DNA of 64,000 nt from Malurus cyaneus samueli. Lineage: Eukaryota > Chordata > Aves > Passeriformes > Maluridae. This document shows positions 47,719 to 60,000 of the stretch, in pieces. The stretch's first letter is position 1. Every line of letters begins with the position of its first letter. The translations under genes were made by a program, and so were the position numbers. The notes beneath the pieces are model-generated. The model saw only the letters and a list, made by a program, of their open reading frames with translations, did not search any database and had not been told where the DNA came from. The stretch spans positions 32,511,165 through 32,575,164 of the forward strand of contig CM019217.1 of the NCBI GenBank assembly GCA_009741485.1. The letters run 5' to 3'.

Positions 47719-48043
47719 GTGTACCAGACCGAAACCACGACTCCAACCTCAGCAGAGGGGCTAGAGACGCAGGGAGCGATTCAGTCGGTGCTGGTGGAGC
47801 TGAGCGGCAGGGTTTCCTCTCTGGTCTCCGGGAAAACCTGCTCTGAGCCGTGGATTTGAGCGTCCCAGAATAGTGCTCCCTCGCTCCTCGTTCCTCGCTC
47901 GGCGGGGCTGGCTCCAGCTCTCGGTGCAGCCCTGCGGAGCCAGCGCGTGTTGCGGGAGACCGGGGATCAGCGGGAGCCGGTGGAGGAGCCGCGCTGTGCC
48001 GTGGCCTGGCTCTGGGCTCTGCTGTGCCGTGCTGTGCGTGCTG

Positions 48044-48390
48044 TGCTGTGCCCCGGCCGCTGTGGTGCTGTGCCGTGCCCCGGCGCTGTGCTGTGCTGTG
48101 CCTCCGGCGCTGTGCTGTGCGTGCCCCGGCGCTGTGCTGTGCTGTGCCCCGGCGCTGTGCTGTGCTGTGCCCCGGCGCTGTGCTGTGCTGTGCCCCGGCG
48201 CTGTGCTGTGCTGTGCCCCGGCGCTGTGCTGTGCTGTGCCCCGGCGCTGTGCTGTGCTGTGCCCGGCGCTGTGCTGTGCTGTGCCCCGGCGCTGTGCTGT
48301 GCTGTGCCCCGGCGCTGTGCTGTGCTGTGCCCCGGCGCTGTGCTGTGCTGTGCCCGGCGCTGTGCTGTGCTGTGCCCCGGCGCTGTGCCG
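48044..48390. repeat. 23-bp minisatellite, about 15 copies
   Basis: The unit is GCTGTGCTGTGCTGT plus GCCCCGGC. Copies are 23 bp long, with a few 22-bp copies that lost one C (near 48262 and 48353) and a CTCC variant near 48101. The array is flanked by plain GCTGT pentamers (48005-48045, 48385-48420). Because 23 is not a multiple of 3 and the unit lacks stops, every frame stays open. This explains overlapping Cys/Ala/Val/Leu-rich frames on + and a Ser/Thr/Gln/His-rich frame on -. None is a gene. Confidence 0.95.
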
Positions 48391-48676
48391 TGCTGTGCTG
48401 TGCTGTGCTGTGCTGTGCCGTGCTGCCGTGCCCCGCGCGCGTGACGGGCTCAGCGCTTCCGCGCCGCCGCCGCAGCCCTGCCCCGCCGCCTGCGCGCCGG
48501 CCCGGCCCCGCGAGAGCGGGGGATTCCAAGCGCCGGCGGCCTCGCCGCTTCCTCCTTGTTTGCTTTCGATCTGCTCTCCTCCTCCCGCGAGACACTGAAC
48601 TTTTAGTTTTGCTCCCGCGATTATTCAGGCCTGTTTCATATCCATTTCGTGTCCCCTGGCAACGGCGGTAACCTTG

Positions 48677-48720
48677 AGGAATTATATAAGGGCCGCGAAA
48701 ACGGCCGTCAAGGTAATTTT
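48677..48720 (+). promoter_or_regulatory. TATA-like box at the edge of an AT-rich patch
   Basis: ATTATATAAGGG (about 48679-48690) sits between GC-rich sequence and an AT-rich block (48715-48790). A start about 30 bp downstream would be near 48710. A donor-like AAG/GTAATT occurs at about 48711. Whether it is used is unknown. Confidence 0.35.
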
Positions 48721-49168
48721 GAATTTTTTTTTATTTTAATATTATTTATTATTTTCTATTTATTTTCTTCTCGTTAATTCCTTTTATTTCTCCCGCGTTG
48801 CCGCGTTTTCCATGTGCGGGCGGCGGGGGCTCCCTGGCAGATGCGCATCGGTTAAAAACAAAAGGTCGGGCTGCAGGACCGAGGCCGAGCCCCATTCGCC
48901 GCTGCATTCGAGAAGGAGCGGGGGGGAAGAGAAGACCCGGCCGCGGCGGAGATGGAGCGGACGGGGGGTACACGCCGCTTCCCGGGTGGGGAGGGACTCG
49001 GGCGCTCAGACAAAGCGGGGGCGTCGGATCGGGAGGGCCGCGGCGCGGGCCCGGGCCGGGCCGGGCAGGGGGCCCCCCACTTGTTGCGGGATTGGCGCTG
49101 CCGGTGGCTCCGGCAGGGAAGGGGAGCGGAGTGGCGCGGGCGGAGGGCCGCGGGCGGGGTCGCTGCGC

Positions 49169-49182
49169 GGGGGGGGGGGGGT
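49169..49182 (+). repeat. G-run, potential G-quadruplex
   Basis: Thirteen or so consecutive G followed by T and GGGG, with further G-triplets on either side, and a C-run at about 49229-49239. These are homopolymers prone to sequencing error. Confidence 0.8.
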
Positions 49183-49310
49183 GGGGCCTCCCCCGCGGTG
49201 CCGGGGGCGGAAAGGGGCGTGGCCTCCTCCCCCCCCCCGCCTCGCGGAGGGTCCGTTACACAAGCGGAGGGCGGGCCGCCGCCCCCCGGCACCGAGCGCC
49301 GCGACCCGCC

Positions 49311-49370
49311 GGGACAGGCCGGGACAGGCCGGGGGCATCCCGGGGCATCCCGGGGGCGTCCCGGCATCCC
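49311..49370. repeat. Decamer tandem repeat (about six units)
   Basis: Two perfect GGGACAGGCC units are followed by four related 10-mers (GGGGGCATCC, CGGGGCATCC, CGGGGGCGTC, CCGGCATCCC). Confidence 0.88.
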
Positions 49371-52300
49371 ACCCCCGCGAGGGCACGGCGGCGGCAGTGC
49401 GGAGGGAGGAGATGGAGCGGGGCAGGGGGCGGGCGGGTTCTGAGGAAGCGGCGGAAGGAGGAAGTGGCGCGGCCGCTCGGGGCTCTGCCGGAACGGCCTC
49501 TTTTGCAGGCACGGCGGCGCGGCCGCGTTTGCGGGCTCGGTCCTGCCCCGCGCCGGCCAGCGGAGCGCTAAGCCCAAAGGGAATTTAGGAGCCAGGAGTA
49601 TCTTTGTGCTCAGTACTTAGGGCCAAATTTCAAGCGTCTTGCAATGTGTGGGATCAAAGTTGCAAGTACCTGAAGGGTCGGTTGTATCCCTCGGCCCAGG
49701 TTCCCAGAGGTACTCAGGTATCTAATTCTCGTTTTGATTCATATGAGCTCCTAAACAGCAGAGTCTGTGTCTTTCCTTACTTAGTTAGCCACAGATAAAG
49801 GAATTCCGGAGTGCAGAACTTTCCTTCCGATTAGTGCACAGTTGTAATTTATGGCCCACCTTACCGTGCTAAGGTCTTGCAGGCGGCATTCTCCTGAAGG
49901 TGTGAGCAGTTGTAAACTATGACTTCAGTTTCTGGAGGTAAAATACAACATGTTTAAGTTTATAGTTATTTTATTTAAGTCTTAACAGCGAGGTACAGGC
50001 ACGGCAAGCTGTCAACCTGATGAGTCCTGTGTTACCTCTCTGAGGCTGGGGTCCCAGCTGGTTGGCAGATGCAGGTAGAGTAGTCAGTCATTATCTTTAT
50101 TTGGCACATATATTAGCGCTGCCACCCAGTTACTTGCTGATGACAGAAGTGACAGGTTTTTGGAGACATCAAGTCAACCTCTAAAGAAGAGCTGTTCATC
50201 ACAGGCTATGCTGTCTGGAAATGGGTAGCCAAGAGGTATGAGAAATAGCATGCAGTCTGTTAGGGAGGGGGCTTAAAAGCTCTACTCTCCATTGAGCATA
50301 GGAGCCAAGTGGAGTTAGAGGCAGTTTTAATACAGAGTTAAGAAAATGATGAAGAAAAAAGGGTGCTAAGATTGAAGAGAAAATAAAAATTTTTTTTTAA
50401 TAAATAGAATCTACATTAGAAGACAAGACTTTATGTGAAAGAATTTGCAGCCAGGCTATGTATACCTCCAATGAAAACATGTACTTATATATACTGTATG
50501 TATATTAATATATGTTTGAAAAACAAACAGTGAGAAAAAGTTGGTGGATAAAGAATGTAAAGTTTGGCATAACACATTTTCTCTTGAAGTGGTGCATCAT
50601 GTCCATGGTTTTAAAAACCTCTCCATGAGAGAATACATGGAATATCAAAAACTCTGTGGATGCATGGAGAAGACAGAGTAGCTTGCATGTTCATGAAGTG
50701 GGATGCTTTTTGTTAAATGGGAAATAACTGTTTGGGGAAATGACACAGGTCTCATGGCTTGATGTTCTAAGCCTGTAAAGGAGGAGCAAAGAGATTAGGG
50801 CTACATGACTGACTGCCCAAGCTAGATGTAGACAATAACTGTCATATATTAAGGAAGCATAGAGAAGCAACAGGAGTAAGAAATACAATCGTTAATGGGA
50901 GGCCTCAGAGGCCCTCATGTAGATTATGTTATGGTCCAACATGAAATTTGCCCAGGTGCCAAAAAACCCCACTTTCTAGGTGTAGTTTGTACAGATACTC
51001 AAGGGATAGTGACTGGACAAGGTACTGGCCAGCAATAATTAAGTTCAGAATTTTCCATTAAAAATCCCAGCCAGCTCTGACATGGCAGTGGTCATAATGT
51101 CTTTAAATTCAGTGTTGTTTCAGGAGCAGCAAAGGTGAGAGGTGTTAGGGCAGATTTTAATCTTCCAAAGTATATCTTCATATAGCAAGGAAAGAAATTA
51201 ATCAAATGGTGAGAGGCAGCCAAAAATATAAAATAGTTGCACAGAGGCATGTAATTCTTCAAAGACACTGATAAGTAAAGGCTCAGAGCAATTGTATGCC
51301 ATCTGTCAAGAATACCAAAAAACTGAGCAGGCCAACAAGCAAAGTAAAGCAGCTCAGTTCAAGTAAAAAGACGCTTTTCAAATGTTAAGGGTTTGTCTTT
51401 GAATGGGAAAGGGGGAAAAGAACATAAAATCTGTGTCAAACACAATAAGGTAGGCCGAAGAGTCATGCAACAAGCTGCTAAAGGCATGACAACAATTAGA
51501 AAATACTCTTTGAAGTGCATCAAAACCAGGAAGCCTACTGATAAGTTATCCATGCGTAAAAGGAGTGCCCAAGGAAGATAAAGTCGGCGGAAGAGTGAAA
51601 CAAATTCTTTGAGCCTTGCCTCGCTGAGAAAGAGTTTAGGGAGGTTCCCTTGTGAGGGGGCTTTTTATTTTTTAAGGAGTGAACACATAGGGGAATTTTT
51701 CCCAAAGTGAAGGTTCTGTGGTAGAGTGTATCAGGACAAACCATTGAGAAGTAGAAGGCAGCAGGTGATACTTGTTGCAGAGTTTTGACACAACGTAAAT
51801 GGAAAGTAGCTGATGTGTTGTCTCTTATGTGTAACTCCTTGCATCGCCATGGTGCTCCAGAAATAGAATGAGACAAATGAGCTGTCAGTTTTTCAGGGTT
51901 TCTGTGGAGACTGAGAACTCAAGGGTGGGCATTTTTGTTTGGTTGGTTGTTTGCCAGGGATTAGTGAATGGGACTAGTGAACATGGGAATAAAAGTGAAA
52001 CAGTGACAGAGACCAAACCTGACTTTTATTGCCTAGGAACTGGGTGTCATGGCTCTTGAAGCACTCTCTGAAGGTATTGCTGAGCTGTTGTCTGGTTGAT
52101 GCAGTCCTCACCAAAGCAGGGCCAGTTTCAAGGTGGGATCAGTTTGCTTTGGGCTGTGCAGTCATGGCCAGTTTGCTCAGTGGAAAAATGTTGTACCCCT
52201 TACCCCAAGTCTGCCCTGGGCCTATGCCGTTCAAGGGGTGGAGGAAGGGATAGGTGAGGACGGGTTTGCTGGTTGTATTAACTCATTTGGAGCATGAAAA

Positions 52301-53865
52301 TCCCAAAGGCTGAACTGCAAAGCCTGCAGAAGAATCTTATTTTGAAAGTCTGGATTTAAGTTTACAGGTGAAGTTCAGTACAGACAAATTTCAGTTTAAT
52401 GCACAAGGGAGGGATTGCAATCCTAACCTTCTGTACACAAAGATGAAGTGCGAACTGACTTTCTACTCAGGAAAAAGTCATACAACATGTATAATCCAAT
52501 GAAAAAATAAACTGTGTGCCAAGATGTGTCTGAGAGAGGACAGGATAGGTTAGGAATTACTAGGAAGGGGTAAAAAAAGAAATAGAAAACACCATCATAC
52601 CACTATAAATTCATGTTGCTTCCCTCTCCTGATTCAGGAAGTAGTGAAAGTTGCTGAGCTACAGAGAAGGATGTCAAAGACAGTGAAGGGTATGAAGGAG
52701 CTTTTGTGAAAGAGTAAGTAGCTTGGAAAAGAAGTGACTGAAGAGGCTGTGGGGATATTCTTTAAAATCAGTAGTATGAAGAAAGTGTAGTGACAAGATA
52801 AATGAGACCCAAATAAAATAATTGGAAGGCAATTTCAAAACAACAGATGCTGTCCTGCAATACATAAATTGTGGTGCTCATGGCCACTGTGTGTATGTCA
52901 GGAGTTTACTCGTGTTCATGAGTGATTAAGCAGCCTGTGGGAGAGAAACTTGCCGTGCAACTTTGCAGTCAAGACAGCTCAGTGTCAAATTTTGGGCACT
53001 GAGTGCTGATAGAGAATTACTGCAGATACTGATCAAGAATCATTGCTGAAAACTGCGAATAGAAACTTCCACTGAGAAGCATGAGTTACAGTCCATATGC
53101 AAATGACACAGAGAAGTAAGGCCACATATTGCCCTTTGTTATGTGAAATTTGGAGCTAAGATTTTATGAAACTTACAGAAAAAAAAGTTTATGATGATCC
53201 TGTTTTATTTGCCCTTGCTATCCCTGCCCTTGTTAGCCTGGCACTAGTTACAGTTGGGTTAAGTGTATCCCGGATGCATTTAACATTGCAATGGAGTGCA
53301 AAATTCCTCTGACATTTGCAGGATTAGAATCTCAGCTTGTATTTTGTGCATCATACATAGAAAGTTACGGTCTGTTTCTAGGTAAAGATCACGTGTTACT
53401 CTTGCTTATCTCTGTGTCTCATTTGTAAAGACTGCTCCTTTGAAACTCGACTCTTCAAAGGCCAACAGTGATTGTGTTATTGAGGGTATAAACCTTAAGA
53501 CAGTGTTTACAGAAGTTTTATTGTAGCTTGTGCTGCTACAAACTGTGATTAGAGCAAAACATTTTCTGGTTTGTCCTTTGAGATCTCAAGTGCAAAAGCA
53601 AAGCAACAACTAAGCTGAAAAGATTCTGGGTACAGTAAATGAGAGAAACAGATTTGTTAAGCTGCATATTCCTCATGTATGAATACCATTATGCAAAAAA
53701 TAATTTGGTGTAATTAAATAATTTTCTTTTGTTTTTTTTGTGGTTTCATTTTTGTTTCTGGGTTTTTTCAGAAGTTGTGTTGGAACTGTATGAAGGTTCT
53801 TTGTGTTGACTATGTGAGAGCTCTTATGTTAAGGTTAAACTAGCCTAAGAAAAGACTAAAAAGAA

Positions 53866-53955
53866 AAGAAGAACTGAAGAAAAACTGAAGAATTGAAAAA
53901 CTGAAATTAACTGAAAAACTGAGATTAACTAAGAAAAACTGAAATTAACAACAGT
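53866..53955 (+). repeat. Degenerate tandem repeat rich in AANNGAAA (IRF-type) sites
   Basis: Imperfect repeats of an AACTGAAATT-like unit. AANNGAAA cores lie at 53891-53898, 53899-53906, 53909-53916 and 53937-53944. This is the half-site recognised by IRF-family DNA-binding domains; two or more with suitable spacing make an ISRE. The function is inferred. Confidence 0.75.
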
Positions 53956-53998
53956 TAGTGGAAGGGAATCCAAGTTAGCAGTTTAGTTAATGTCAGTC

Positions 53999-54024
53999 TA
54001 TATATATGTGTGTGTGTGTATACA
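53999..54024. repeat. TA/TG dinucleotide microsatellite
   Basis: Short (TA)n then (TG)n then TATACA run, likely length-polymorphic. Confidence 0.9.
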
Positions 54025-57000
54025 TAAAATTAAGATATTTTGTATGGAGCATGAATAATTCATTGTACAGCACATAATTCTAATTGACAAAGTGTGAAAA
54101 GGTTTTAAAACTTATGGTTAGTGCTGGATACGTTTTCAATTTCTTGGAAGCTCATGTAAAATCTCTGGGTTTTTTTGAATGACCTAGAGAAGAAAAAAAG
54201 AGGTAGTAAGCAGTACAGTAAAGTTTGGTTTCTTAATTTGTAATAAACTGCAAGCCTAGCTTTCTGTATGCTGGAATTCTTCTGACCCCTTTGTTTGCTT
54301 GGGAGCAGATTGCACTGACTCAAGTACAGCAGTCTTTAGGGCAAGGCAAACATTTTATCTTGAAGTTTGGACACGCATCCAGGAGAAAATATGCTTGCAT
54401 GTGGCATGTTGTTTCACCCCAGATGAAGAATCTAAATTTTTAACTCTGAACTTATTTTAGCATTCAATTGTTGCTATATAGGTTGCTACCTTTCAAGATA
54501 AGCTTGGAAGTAATAATTTTAATATTCCTGTCTATTCAATAGTAGGGCAGGTTGCTGTTTGATGATTTTTCAGCTAACCTTGACAGGCTTTGTTTGTAGA
54601 TCCCAGCATATTTCTGGTATTAGGAATGAAGTTAAAGTGCGTCAAAAGTGTTTAGATTTGTCCTTTGTTTTGAACTGAACATGACAGTAGATGTTGTCTA
54701 ACCATTTCCCTTTCACTGTAAAATGATTTTAAGTACTTTTTAAAGACTTAGATACTTAACGTTAATAAGCACAAAGGAAGGAAGGGTTGCTTACGCATTT
54801 GGTTTTGAAAAGTGTGACGTGGTTGCGTTCTGCTTTTTGATATGAATAGAGGGATATATGTGACTTGAAGGGCCTGGTAAGTGCGCAGAAGACAACACCT
54901 CTACTGTAATATTTCTATTGCTATTGAATATTGCTTGGTAGCATTCCAGGCAAACCTCTTACAGCTTTATCTAAGCAAGATAATGTCTTTGTTGTTTAAT
55001 AAATTAAGATAGCAATAAGTTTACATCTTTATATGCATTTCATGCATATATGAATAACACATTTGGTGCATGATATGGGCTTTTGTGCATTTGGTGTACT
55101 GATTGCTCTTTTAAGGTGTTTCCTTGAATCATCTAAATGGGCTTTATGTGCAACTGAGACATGAATCAAGCGGAAAATTGAAGTACTGAATTCAATTGGA
55201 TGAGGCATATAAATCTGTAAAATCAAAATGAAACATCCCCACCCCAAAACGCATCCCAAAATTGTGACAGCATCTTAAAAAGTTTATGTAAAGTTAAAAT
55301 AATCCTGCAATAGGAAAACAGGAAGGATAGGAGATCAGTGTTCTTAAACTACTAAAAGTTTGCCTGCAGCATTTGAAATCCCAACAGTGCTACATGAAAA
55401 AGATGAAAGCAAAACTTGAGGATAAAATTGAAACCAATATAAACAAAAGTGAAACCAGCTCCGTTGGTTTTCATTTCCCAGTTGGCAAAAATGAAAGAAT
55501 AAACACAAAAGAAAGAAGCATGAGAGCTGAACTTGAAAAGTTAATTCAGTTTTACCATTTATTTTGTTTGTCATCTTTATTTGACTGCTGCATGGCAGCA
55601 CTCCCTTAGCAAAATACACAATAGAGGGTGGGGGCTGCACTCCTGGTTTATCCAGGTACCATTTTCACAGTCAGAGGTGGTCTGGGCCATGGCCCTGCAT
55701 AAGGGAAGTGGTGTTTTCTTCGGTCACGGAAGCGCCGCTTTGAAATGCTGTGGCAAACGCGTACAGAAAGTACAGTGGAAGTGATGACATCCAGGATGAT
55801 GAAAGGGAGTCACACATTCAGCTGGCCAGTGCACTTGAGTTTTATTCATGGTGAGATTTGAGTTTTTGGTAGGATTGTGTATAAAATACATGGAGGGCGT
55901 TTCTTTTTGCACTCCACCTTTGGGGTCATCCACTTAGATCTGGAGCAGATCAACAGTCACCAAAGACATAACTTTGATGTCAGCTTTGCTGATGACATGG
56001 AATGATTGTGAATGGTTTCATTCAATTTCCACAGATCAGCCAACAGCTAGAATGTACTTTGTGACTTTGAGAACTACCCAGTGAATTAGTTAAAAGGTGG
56101 CCAAGCATCAGATGGCTGTGTAATCTCAAATGAATGTCCTTCTCCTGTTTAGAGATGCATGATCCTGGGCTGCATTGACAAAAAGTTTGGGTGTTGATGA
56201 GAAGCTTGGACAATCTCTCCTCTGCTACAGGTGTGCTGGAGTGAAATGAAAGATTTTAATTCCAGAGGTCTAATTCTCACACATTTGAAAACATTGCATT
56301 CAAGCATATAAAAACTAAATTCTTTGGATGCCAGAACAATTCTGGAGATTTGAGATTGATGAGGGAAGGCAAAGAAGTCTAGCTTTGTTTAGTTAAATAA
56401 TATTTGTGCAGCTTAGATGAGATATGAAGATGAGTTGGGTTGTCTCACTCTAGTTCAGCAATATTTTAGGAAACTTCCGAGACACAAATAACTCTGCAGA
56501 TCACAAAGTGAGGCTGTCTAATTGCTCTTGGTCTGTGGTCAACACAAAAACTTTAAATTAAAAGTATATTTTGCAACCAATCCTATTAAGTATTCATACC
56601 CTGTATGTCCTGTGGTAGAGGAAAGAGTAGCATTTTTAGAAAAAGGAGAATTAGATCATATAATTTTAACAAACCTAAGTACAAGCCTCTAACACTTAGC
56701 ACACGTTTCAGTGCAAGCCTTTCAAATGTGTGTACAAGAGAAAGACATTTCTCTCTTAAATTCTCCAGTGCTGAGCAATATCTCTGTAATAACTAATTCA
56801 ATTTAATTTTTGTACTCAACACATCTGCTTCTTTCATGGTGCTATTTTTGTAACTGTAAGTAAGTTCATGTGACAGACATGTTTCTAGCTTGCAGTGTGG
56901 TTGATTCAGAGGATCCCAGCCCCCAAGTCTGTGCCTGCTGTGATCTGTCTGTAAACAAAGCGTCTAAGTAAACATGAGAGTGTTTTTTACAAATATGAAA

Positions 57001-60000
57001 TAGGATATACTTTTCTTGAATACCTCTTCTTATAAGTAAAGAAGGAGTTGCTTTGCTGAAAGGGGTTGGTTTGCTTCTTATGGTTGGGTTAGGCAGAGGT
57101 GGTTTATATCTTTAGCTGGCAGATCTGGGTGCTGTGCTAGCGATTAGAAGTTTGAGTAGCAAAGGTGTAGGTGTGGGTTAGCTATTAACTTCAGAGGTAG
57201 AAACTGCCCTTGCCCAGACAATAAAATGAAAGCTTTAAGCAAATATTAAATCGCACTTCAGTGTAGTGTGCAAATAGTTTTTGCTGTGTGTTGCAGAACA
57301 GTATGTTATACAAACAAAAGTAGCTGTGAGAAACAAGTCCAGTCCGAGAAAGGTGGATTACATCAGGTGCAGGTCATGGCCAGTGAATGTGAAAACTCTT
57401 CCTTCAACACATTTCTCAGTGTTTGCTATCTGGAATAATTTTTTTCTGCATACCTGAGTACCTCTAAAACGTCATTGTCTTCTTGCTGTGTGGGAACAAG
57501 GAGATCAAGCACTTTCCTTTACAATGGCTCTTTTCTAGTGTAGAAAGCACCCTTTAGGCACCCTTCTAGCACCCTTTAAAGCACTTACCCTGTACTTGAC
57601 AAAGTAATATTGGACCAGACAGTGACATAAAGAATGCCCAGGCTTTAAAAGGTTTAAACTCTTACAGTTTAAGATACTGATCTTGCAGGTATGTGCATGC
57701 AGAATTTTCCACTACTTTCAGAGGGTTCCACGTAGGAAATGTGCTTTTTAAAAGTCCTGTAAACCTAGTCATGGAGCTCAGGAGCATGCAGTGGTCTAAC
57801 AGAACCATGCTGTTGAGTTGCATCAGTGAAGTGATTTGTTATAATGGTTTGAGATTTAATAGCCTTCTAGTTTTCACCAGGCTGGAAAATTCTTTATGAA
57901 TAAGGTGTCAAATGCTGATTTTTCCTGGCAGCTTTAAAGAACACACAGGGTTTGGCTTCCATGGTTTCCAACTGACACAGCTAAGCAGCAGCAGCTCTTA
58001 CATGTGAGTATTCAGGAGTAGATTCACATGTGAGCACTTAATTCCAGAATAAAATTGATTATCTTGAGGATAACTGCTCCTCAACGCAATAAATTAATTA
58101 CTCCCTGACAACCAGGCCAGCAAATCTCTTATTGTAAACAAGCCCCTCCCAAACTTGCCTGAGTGAAATATGGAAAAGTCACCACCTCTCTCCTATGCAG
58201 CTTTTGAGAGAAAAATAGTTAGAAATCCTAGATACTGAGGACAAATTGTGGCCAGTCATCTGATGTAACACAAAGTTTAAGAAGGAGACAAATCAGGTAT
58301 TGGACTCATTATTAATAATCAATTTATGGCTGCTTTTGAGGCTCTGTGGCAGGGGAAGTCTTCTGCAGTTATGTGCTGTAGGGTATCTCTTGTACAGATA
58401 TGTTATCATCCTGATGCCACCAGAATCTGGCATCTACCATCTTCACTCTCTGCAAGACCTGAGCAACAATTGAAAGAAACCCCCAGGAAACAAAGTATTC
58501 TTTTAAAGTTAAAACTAAAGCAATCATTTTGTATTGTCACCAGACTTGCAGACATCGATGAGTGTGCAGATAATCATTGTGTCGAGGGTACTGCGGAGAT
58601 GATCTATAGCTATCTGTTAAAAGCCTGGCCCAAATTCCCAGCTGATGTAACTTGCTGTGATGCCAGAGAAGTGAATGGGCTCAGCCACAGACATTGTGTT
58701 GTTGAAGTATCATGATAGTGTTCAACACTGTGGATAGTGAGAGGCTGAAGCCTTGTTTCATTATGGCTAAGTCCAGAAGCAAAAAAAAGAGCAGCCTTCT
58801 CAGTTTATTGCGTTAAAATAAGGTGGCTTTTCTTCAGTGCACTTCTAGTCTGCAAATCCAAGGGCTAACTTTAATGAGGCCTGAGATCACTTCAAAATAA
58901 CAAGTCATGTTTTTGCTGCTGAGGGAGAATAAGCTTTGCATGGAAACCAAAGGAAAGAATCTGTTTTGATGTGTAATGTCTGAATCCCAGCCAGAGCATG
59001 TTAACACCCTTTGGGTGGAACAGAAATGCTATAGGGCTGATGAAACACACTCTATATACAGTATGAGTTCCCATTGTACATTTTCCTGGGCATGTTTAAC
59101 AGGCAGCCTGCAATGCTGATTTCAATACATGTTTGAGTTATTTTTGCCTTTGTTTTCTTTGGATTTTGTTTTGCTTTGTTTTCAGTAAAAGTCGGGTTGG
59201 TTGTTTTTTGCCCTCTGTCCCTTGAGGATACGAGGACTTTTCTTTGTTCTACCATTGTGTGTCTTTCTTGGGTAAAGCAGCAGAAGAGGAGAGCATGCTG
59301 AATGCTTCCCTTCTCCCCCATCTGCCTTGCGATGAGATGGAAACAATCTGGACACTGCCTTACAGAACCTTGCACAGTTAGGTAGCTGTTGCTAGCATGA
59401 GCCTGCTATGCAGCAGCCTGGTTTCCCAGGTTTCTCACCACTCCATAAAGCTTTCCCCTTGGCAGGCACAGTCCTCTGGCAGCCCTGCCACATTTTGTTT
59501 GGGATCTTAGGGAAGCAGGTGAAGTATTGCCGTGTTGTCGCCTGTACAGATTCTTCTTAATGGCCAGGCCATGCCTTACACCAGCCTGCCCAGGACCTGC
59601 GCCCTCCCACCCTGCCTGCTCTCCAACTCTTGGTTTTGTGGCTGGTCTTGATGGAGTCACCTCCTTCCTGCAGGCACTGGAGCAGATAAGGTACAACCTT
59701 TCCTGGCTGCAGTGAACTCAGTCTTGGTGGTGGACAGGAAGGACGTAGTTTTTTCTGCTGTCACCAAAGTATTAGGAAAGATCAGGAAAAATACTGCCAT
59801 TGCCACAATGTGGATCAAGTGTTGCAGCCAACAGAAGAACTGGATCTGTGGAGTAGGCGGTGGCGAATACATGAAGGAAACACAAGGCAAAAGGTGCTTG
59901 GTGAGAAGCAAATCTGTCAGAGATGTTTGTCCCCCATCCCTCCCTGTTCAACAGGGCATTCACTGACAGAATAATGGTAAGGAACAAAAGAGGCGCCATT

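Larger units (their letters stand above)
47850..49600 (+). promoter_or_regulatory. CpG island, putative IRF2 promoter and first noncoding exon
   Basis: About 1.75 kb of very GC- and CpG-rich sequence, broken by an AT-rich patch at 48715-48790. In other vertebrates the next gene downstream of CASP3 in the same orientation is IRF2, whose first exon is noncoding and intron 1 long. A CpG island about 18 kb past CASP3 fits that. It contains a kappaB-like GGGGATTCCA at 48519-48528 and many GC boxes. No IRF2 coding exon (the DNA-binding domain with its tryptophan repeats) is present in the window, so the link is by synteny only. Long open frames on both strands are compositional. Confidence 0.5.

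Noticed and set aside
47648..48671. Long overlapping open frames of 165-315 codons on both strands
   Set aside because: They are produced by the 23-bp stop-free minisatellite, whose period shifts frame at each copy. The proteins are low-complexity and have no homology or initiation logic.
48798..49588. Frames of 160-258 codons at the second CpG island
   Set aside because: Gly/Arg/Pro/Ala-rich in all frames on both strands, a base-composition effect. No IRF2 coding motif is present.
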